Both the position numbers and the translations under genes were made by a program. This document shows, piece by piece, positions 14,188 to 17,381 of a DNA stretch of 17,381 bases (positions are counted from its first letter, which is position 1; the number at the start of each line of letters is the position of its first letter). This DNA comes from Deltaproteobacteria bacterium (lineage in GTDB: Bacteria; Desulfobacterota; Desulfobacteria; Desulfobacterales; JAFDFH01), in NCBI GenBank assembly GCA_019309945.1, contig JAFDFH010000024.1:1-17381 (forward strand). The letters run 5' to 3'. Below the pieces are notes generated by a model. That model did not search any database and was not told the origin of the DNA. It worked only from the letters and a program-made list of their open reading frames with translations.

Positions 14188-15396
14188 TCAATGGTTTTCA
14201 TCTTTTCCTTGGCTTTTAATATATCCTTCCATAACCCGTTTAAATCCTGGAATCGCGTTAATAATGGTCTCATCATTGACGCAATAGGCAATTCTGAAAT
14301 GACCGGGTCCGCCGAACCCGCTGCCCGGAACAGCAAGGATCAATTCATCCTGGAGGGCCCGCACAAATTTTACGTCATCAGCAATGGGTGTTTGGGGAAA
14401 GAGATAAAAAGCACCCAACGGTTTTACAAATTCGTATCCGCAACCCGCAAGCCCTTCACACAAGAGGTCCCTTTTTCGGGCATAAGTAGAAATATCCACG
14501 CTTACACCCTGAATTGAGGCGATCACGTGTTGCATCAGGGCCGGTGCATTTACAAATCCAAGGATTCTGTTGGCCAGGGCCATTCCTTCTAAAAGTTCAC
14601 CTTTAAACATCGTTTTCGGATTAACCGCGATGAATCCGATCCGCTCTCCCGGTATGGAGATGTCTTTGGAATATGAAGAGGCGATAATGCTCTCATTATA
14701 GGAGTGCAAGACGCTCGGAACCCGGACCCCGTCGTAAATGATCTTCCGGTAGGGTTCATCAGAAATAAGATATATCGTTCGATTGTATGTTTTCCCTTTG
14801 TCCTTTAAGAGTAATCCAAGTTCTTTGAGACTATCTTCTGAATATACTTGGCCGGTTGGATTGTTCGGTGAATTAATAAGGACGGCTTTGGTTTTCTTGG
14901 TAATGGCAGCAGAAATTGCGTCAATATTTAAAGTAAAATCCGGATTGGTTGCCACGATCTTTAGGAATCCACCATGATTGGTTGCGTAAAAATTGTATTC
15001 AACAAAATAAGGAGCAGGTGTAATAACCTCGTCCCCCGGATCGAGTAGTGTTTTTAGAATAACATTCAGGGCACCTGCGGCACCGCATGTCATGATCACT
15101 TCATTTGCAGATATTTCTGTTTGCTGTTCCTCGGAAAGGTAATCGGCAACAGACTTTCTGACATGGGGATAACCGGTATTTGGCATATAGGCGTGATCGC
15201 CATGGCCTGAATTGTGTACGGCATTTTCAAGTTCTTTCTCAAATTTTTGCGGCGGCGGAAGATTTGGATTCCCCAGGCTGAAATCGTACACGTTTTCGGC
15301 CCCATGCATTGCCTTAAGGCGTGCACCTTCTTCAAACATCTTACGAATCCATGAAGATTTAGACAGGACGGTCTCAATCTTTTTTGATATCGTCAT
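14188..15396 (-). CDS. Class I/II pyridoxal-phosphate aminotransferase (aspartate aminotransferase-like)
   Basis: This 402-residue fold-type I aminotransferase shows D-F-S-L-G-N-P-N, T-C-G-A-A-G-A-L-N (phosphate-binding turn), S-P-N-N-P-T-G (176-182), S-D-E-P-Y (Asp213, PLP nitrogen contact), S-S-Y-S-K-D (Lys244, Schiff base), E-R-I-G-F, and F-R-I-A-Y-C with the substrate-carboxylate Arg. The subgroup is AspB-like. The substrate (aspartate, alanine, aromatic or branched) cannot be fixed from sequence alone. It sits directly upstream of epimerase. An aspartate or alanine enzyme would connect oxaloacetate or pyruvate of the transcarboxylase reaction to amino acids, but this is inference. The ATG at 15396 is preceded by AGAGG seven bases upstream. 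Nfu lies 78 bp upstream on the same strand. Confidence 0.9.
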   Translation of the reverse strand: MTISKKIETVLSKSSWIRKMFEEGARLKAMHGAENVYDFSLGNPNLPPPQKFEKELENAVHNSGHGDHAYMPNTGYPHVRKSVADYLSEEQQTEISANEVIMTCGAAGALNVILKTLLDPGDEVITPAPYFVEYNFYATNHGGFLKIVATNPDFTLNIDAISAAITKKTKAVLINSPNNPTGQVYSEDSLKELGLLLKDKGKTYNRTIYLISDEPYRKIIYDGVRVPSVLHSYNESIIASSYSKDISIPGERIGFIAVNPKTMFKGELLEGMALANRILGFVNAPALMQHVIASIQGVSVDISTYARKRDLLCEGLAGCGYEFVKPLGAFYLFPQTPIADDVKFVRALQDELILAVPGSGFGGPGHFRIAYCVNDETIINAIPGFKRVMEGYIKSQGKDENH

Positions 15397-15474
15397 AAAA
15401 TGCCTCTATTTTCGAGCAACCCAAGGGCGTACCTATAAAGCACGCTTCGCCCCTTGCGCTCTTTTCGATGGGAT

Positions 15475-15696
15475 CTATTCAACGGATTCTACGGATCGTA
15501 CTTCCGGTATTTCCTGTTTGACCAATCTTTCGATTCCTTGTTTAAGGGTCATTTGAGACATCGGGCACCCGGCACAGGCTCCTTGCAGACGAACTTTAAC
15601 CACGCCATCTTCCACATTAATCAATTCCACATCACCGCCATCCGCCTGAAGCATCGGCCGAATTTTGTCCAGAACGGCCTTGACTTTTTCCATCAT
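15475..15696 (-). CDS. NifU C-terminal-domain (Nfu-type) Fe-S carrier
   Basis: This 73-residue protein is a single NFU domain: L-D-K-I-R-P-M-L-Q-A-D-G-G-D-V-E-L, then V-K-V-R-L-Q-G-A-C-A-G-C-P-M-S, where the C-x-x-C pair binds a bridging [4Fe-4S] cluster at a dimer interface. It resembles the last domain of the NifU encoded at the other end of the window but is canonical in the D-G-G-D motif, where that NifU has D-S-G-D. Its role is likely transfer of assembled clusters to target enzymes. The ATG at 15696 follows GGGAGG at eight bases; a second ATG lies directly after it. The upstream 379-bp gap to tgt holds a mobile element and a palindrome, so this gene may have its own promoter. Confidence 0.93.
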   Translation of the reverse strand: MMEKVKAVLDKIRPMLQADGGDVELINVEDGVVKVRLQGACAGCPMSQMTLKQGIERLVKQEIPEVRSVESVE

Positions 15697-15752
15697 GATA
15701 TCATCCTCCCTTTAAACGTTGGTGCATGTGTAACGTTTGCTGTTTATCCAGA

Positions 15753-15907
15753 GAGACCTTTACAAAACGGCACTTTTTGCCCGCTTTCTGCGTCAGGCTC
15801 AAATTTCAATCCTCGAAATATTCTATATATTCCTGTGGTTGAACCTGATTTAAAATTTGGTCGCCTTCCTTGAACTCAAACAAAATTTACCATTTTTCAA
15901 AGGTCTC
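15753..15907. mobile_element. 155-bp MITE-like element with TIRs and CCAGA duplication
   Basis: The ends are GAGACCTTTACAAAACGG and the inverse of GAGACCTTTGAAAAATGG, 15 of 18 identical. Identical CCAGA pentamers sit directly outside (15748-15752 and 15908-15912). Read on the minus strand the interior has TTCAAGGAAGG and the block TTTCGAGGATT followed 10 bases later by AGCCTGACGCAGA. This makes it a diverged relative of 13108-13249 in the opposite orientation. It lies in the leader of the Nfu gene and encodes nothing. Confidence 0.78.
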
Positions 15908-16012
15908 CCAGATAAGGCTTGGATTCCGGGGATGATTCCCCTGCTGATGTATAAATATGTTTTGATCAAAATAATTCCGAAGTCAACCCCAGATAGTTGC
16001 CGGTATAATACT

Positions 16013-16036
16013 CATATAAAATAGGTATTTTATATG
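16013..16036. promoter_or_regulatory. Perfect 24-bp AT-rich palindrome between tgt and nfu
   Basis: CATATAAAATA, a GG centre, and TATTTTATATG form a perfect 11-bp inverted repeat around two bases, 40 bp past the tgt stop and about 320 bp upstream of the Nfu gene. There is no flanking GC-rich stem or T-run as in a normal terminator, so an operator for a dimeric regulator or an AT-rich transcript-end hairpin are both possible. A smaller stem, GGGGA-TGAT-TCCCC, is at 15928-15941, and TTGACT occurs on the minus strand nearby. Nothing else is recognisable in 15913-16075. Confidence 0.45.
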
Positions 16037-16075
16037 CAATAAAACCTGATCCCATCACATATAGCGTATCGGATA

Positions 16076-17200
16076 TCAAGTTTCAAACGGTACTCTTTTT
16101 TTGTAAAAATTTTTTTTAAAGGCTAAAAATTCACCCCGGCAAATGGCCTTTCGCATTTTTTTCATAAGGCTTAAATAATAATAAACATTATGGATTGTAT
16201 TTAAACGGTAAGCAAGCAATTCTTTTGCCATGTAAAGATGACGCAGATAGGCCCTTGAATAATTGCGGCAGGTATAACAGGAACACTCCTTTTCGATAGG
16301 ATCCGTATCGTTTTTGAAACGCGAATTGCAGATATTCAGCGTTCCCCATGATGTAAACATCTGGCCGTTTCTGGCATTTCGGGTGGGTAGGACACAGTCA
16401 AACATATCTGCTCCAAGGGCAACTAGTTCTACCAGGTCCTCTGGAGTTCCAGCGCCCATGACATATTTCGGCTTTGTATCCTGGAGCCTCGGCAGGGTGA
16501 ATTCAGAAATTTCAAACATCATATCTTTGGGTTCGCCTACACTCAGCCCGCCAACGGCATAGCCGTTAAAGCCAATCTCCATCAGTTCATGAATCGCTTT
16601 TTCTCTCAGGTCCTTGAACATACCGCCTTGCACGATACCGAAGAGCGCCTTTCCTTTCTGAATTTTATATTCCCAGGCCGCCTTAGATCTGCGTGCCCAT
16701 GATAGGGTCAGGTCAAGGGAATCCTTTACATTGCTCTTGTTTTCAGGATATCTGATACAATCATCCAAACACATCAGAATATCAGAATCCAGGTCATTTT
16801 GTATTTCTATCGCTTTTTCGGGGGTAAGCAAATGGCTTGACCCGTCAATATGGGATTGGAATGTAACTCCCTTTTCCGAAATTTTAGAAAGCTTTGCAAG
16901 GGAGAAGATTTGGAAGCCGCCACTGTCGGTCAGAATGGGATGGTTCCAGTTCATGAATTTGTGAAGTCCTGAAAAACAATGGATCACTTCGCAACCCGGT
17001 CGAAGATACAAATGATAGGTGTTCCCGAGAATTATCCGGGCGCCGGTGTCCCAAAGCTCCTCCGGTGACAGGGATTTGACGGTAGCTAGGGTTCCAACCG
17101 GCATGAAAACCGGGGTCTCAACCGTGCCGTGCAAAGTATTCATCAGCCCCGCCCTTGCCAGTGTTTCCTGAGATTCTGAGACGACTTTGAAATCAAACAT
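16076..17200 (-). CDS. tgt: tRNA-guanine transglycosylase (queuine synthesis)
   Basis: Tgt swaps guanine-34 for preQ1 in tRNAs with GUN anticodons, a late step of queuosine formation. The 374-residue chain has T-D-S-G-G-F-Q (Asp92, general base region), G-I-V-Q-G-G, G-G-L-S-V-G-E, and F-D-C-V-L-P-T-R-N-A-R-N-G with the nucleophilic Asp. It also has the zinc site C-S-C-Y-T-C followed by the L-R-H-L histidine. Length is standard (about 375). The ATG at 17200 follows AAAGG at a short spacing. It is the most upstream gene of the minus-strand series; the 69 bases between its start and the repeat at 17270 leave little room for a promoter, so some signal may lie within the repeat. Other queuosine genes are not in view. 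Confidence 0.96.
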   Translation of the reverse strand: MFDFKVVSESQETLARAGLMNTLHGTVETPVFMPVGTLATVKSLSPEELWDTGARIILGNTYHLYLRPGCEVIHCFSGLHKFMNWNHPILTDSGGFQIFSLAKLSKISEKGVTFQSHIDGSSHLLTPEKAIEIQNDLDSDILMCLDDCIRYPENKSNVKDSLDLTLSWARRSKAAWEYKIQKGKALFGIVQGGMFKDLREKAIHELMEIGFNGYAVGGLSVGEPKDMMFEISEFTLPRLQDTKPKYVMGAGTPEDLVELVALGADMFDCVLPTRNARNGQMFTSWGTLNICNSRFKNDTDPIEKECSCYTCRNYSRAYLRHLYMAKELLAYRLNTIHNVYYYLSLMKKMRKAICRGEFLAFKKNFYKKRVPFET

Positions 17201-17269
17201 AAGCGCCTTTAATGCGAGAAAAGATTTTTGGGTATCTACCAGGGATCAGCAAGTCCTATTATTATAATG

Positions 17270-17352
17270 GTAACCGTTCACGGCTTGAAACTTGAAATTG
17301 GAAAGTAGAAATTGGGGCGAGATGAAGCGAGTTTCCGAGTTGGATGTCTACA
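17270..17352 (+). repeat. Dispersed repeat with four-helix-bundle leader, right copy
   Basis: This inverted copy of 32-114 is identical over the first 54 bases and 80 of 83 overall. It starts GTAACCGTTCACGG and ends within the gene's tenth codon region (TCTACA), after which the two copies diverge completely. Here the copy precedes tgt divergently. Confidence 0.85.
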
Positions 17353-17360
17353 TTCAATAG
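17322..17360 (+). pseudogene. Twelve-codon remnant of the four-helix-bundle gene
   Basis: From the ATG at 17322 the codons read M-K-R-V-S-E-L-D-V-Y-I-Q-stop. The first ten match the left-edge gene (with Ser in place of its UAG). Homology then ends and a TAG follows at 17358, so only the 5' tip of the gene came along with its leader. The remainder of the window (17361-17381) shows nothing recognisable. Confidence 0.5.
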
Positions 17361-17381
17361 GTTCACATGAAGAAACCAAAT

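Noticed and set aside
13930..14517. Plus-strand 195-codon open frame across epimerase and aminotransferase
   Set aside because: It is antisense to two well-supported genes and crosses their boundary, with no domain pattern.
13108..15907. CRISPR or other array made of the repeated blocks
   Set aside because: The copies are only two, far apart, in opposite orientation and have TIRs with target duplications, so they are transposon-like and not an array.
1..17381. tRNA or rRNA genes
   Set aside because: No cloverleaf-like segment with a TTCGA-type T-arm or rRNA core sequence was recognised in any gap.

Overview
This window looks like chromosomal DNA of an anaerobic Desulfobacterota (former Deltaproteobacteria), most likely a Desulfobacterales-type sulfate reducer or syntroph. 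The reasons are the near-complete methylmalonyl-CoA (propionate/succinate) gene set, housekeeping use of a NifU/NifS pair, HypA/HypB, and several families of dispersed non-coding repeats. The taxonomic call is an inference from gene content and protein style; no database was searched. Both ends of the window fall in the same multi-copy repeat in opposite orientation, so it may be a whole assembly contig that stops at repeats.

Layout. The left edge (1-114) holds the 5' end of a four-helix-bundle gene with its conserved leader, on the minus strand. A Memo-family gene follows (115-966, minus). A gene-poor stretch (967-1760) contains a 270-bp inverted-repeat element (1442-1711) with GTAAC ends and a near-perfect 8-bp flanking duplication. 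A plus-strand group runs nifU, nifS, serA (1761-5351); serA is broken near its 5' end by a frameshift. From 17200 down to 5450 everything is on the minus strand, in transcription order: tgt, a stand-alone NifU-C (Nfu) gene, an aminotransferase, methylmalonyl-CoA epimerase, a B12-domain-like protein, mmdA (12S carboxyltransferase), a 74-residue small subunit, a pycB-like 5S/biotin-carrier fusion, sucC, sucD, hypA, hypB. The right edge (17270-17381) carries an inverted second copy of the left-edge repeat plus a remnant of the same four-helix-bundle gene.

How the genes work together. The 5S-1.3S fusion and the 12S-type subunit, with no biotin carboxylase nearby, fit a methylmalonyl-CoA:pyruvate transcarboxylase. 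Epimerase interconverts the methylmalonyl-CoA stereoisomers, and SucCD converts succinyl-CoA to succinate with ATP formation. Methylmalonyl-CoA mutase catalytic subunits are absent. The only B12-type protein here has lost the cobalamin-ligand histidine and the other cobalamin signature residues. That protein and the 74-residue subunit are the least explained coding features.

Non-coding structure is unusually rich. Two related inverted-repeat elements of 142 and 155 bp (13108-13249 and 15753-15907) each have TIRs and exact target duplications (ATGG, CCAGA). A one-ended copy of the 270-bp element's arm sits between sucC and sucD. A GTAAYCGTTCACGG motif occurs at both window edges and again between serA and hypB. 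These MITE-like elements sit in intergenic gaps, several within a few bases of stop codons.
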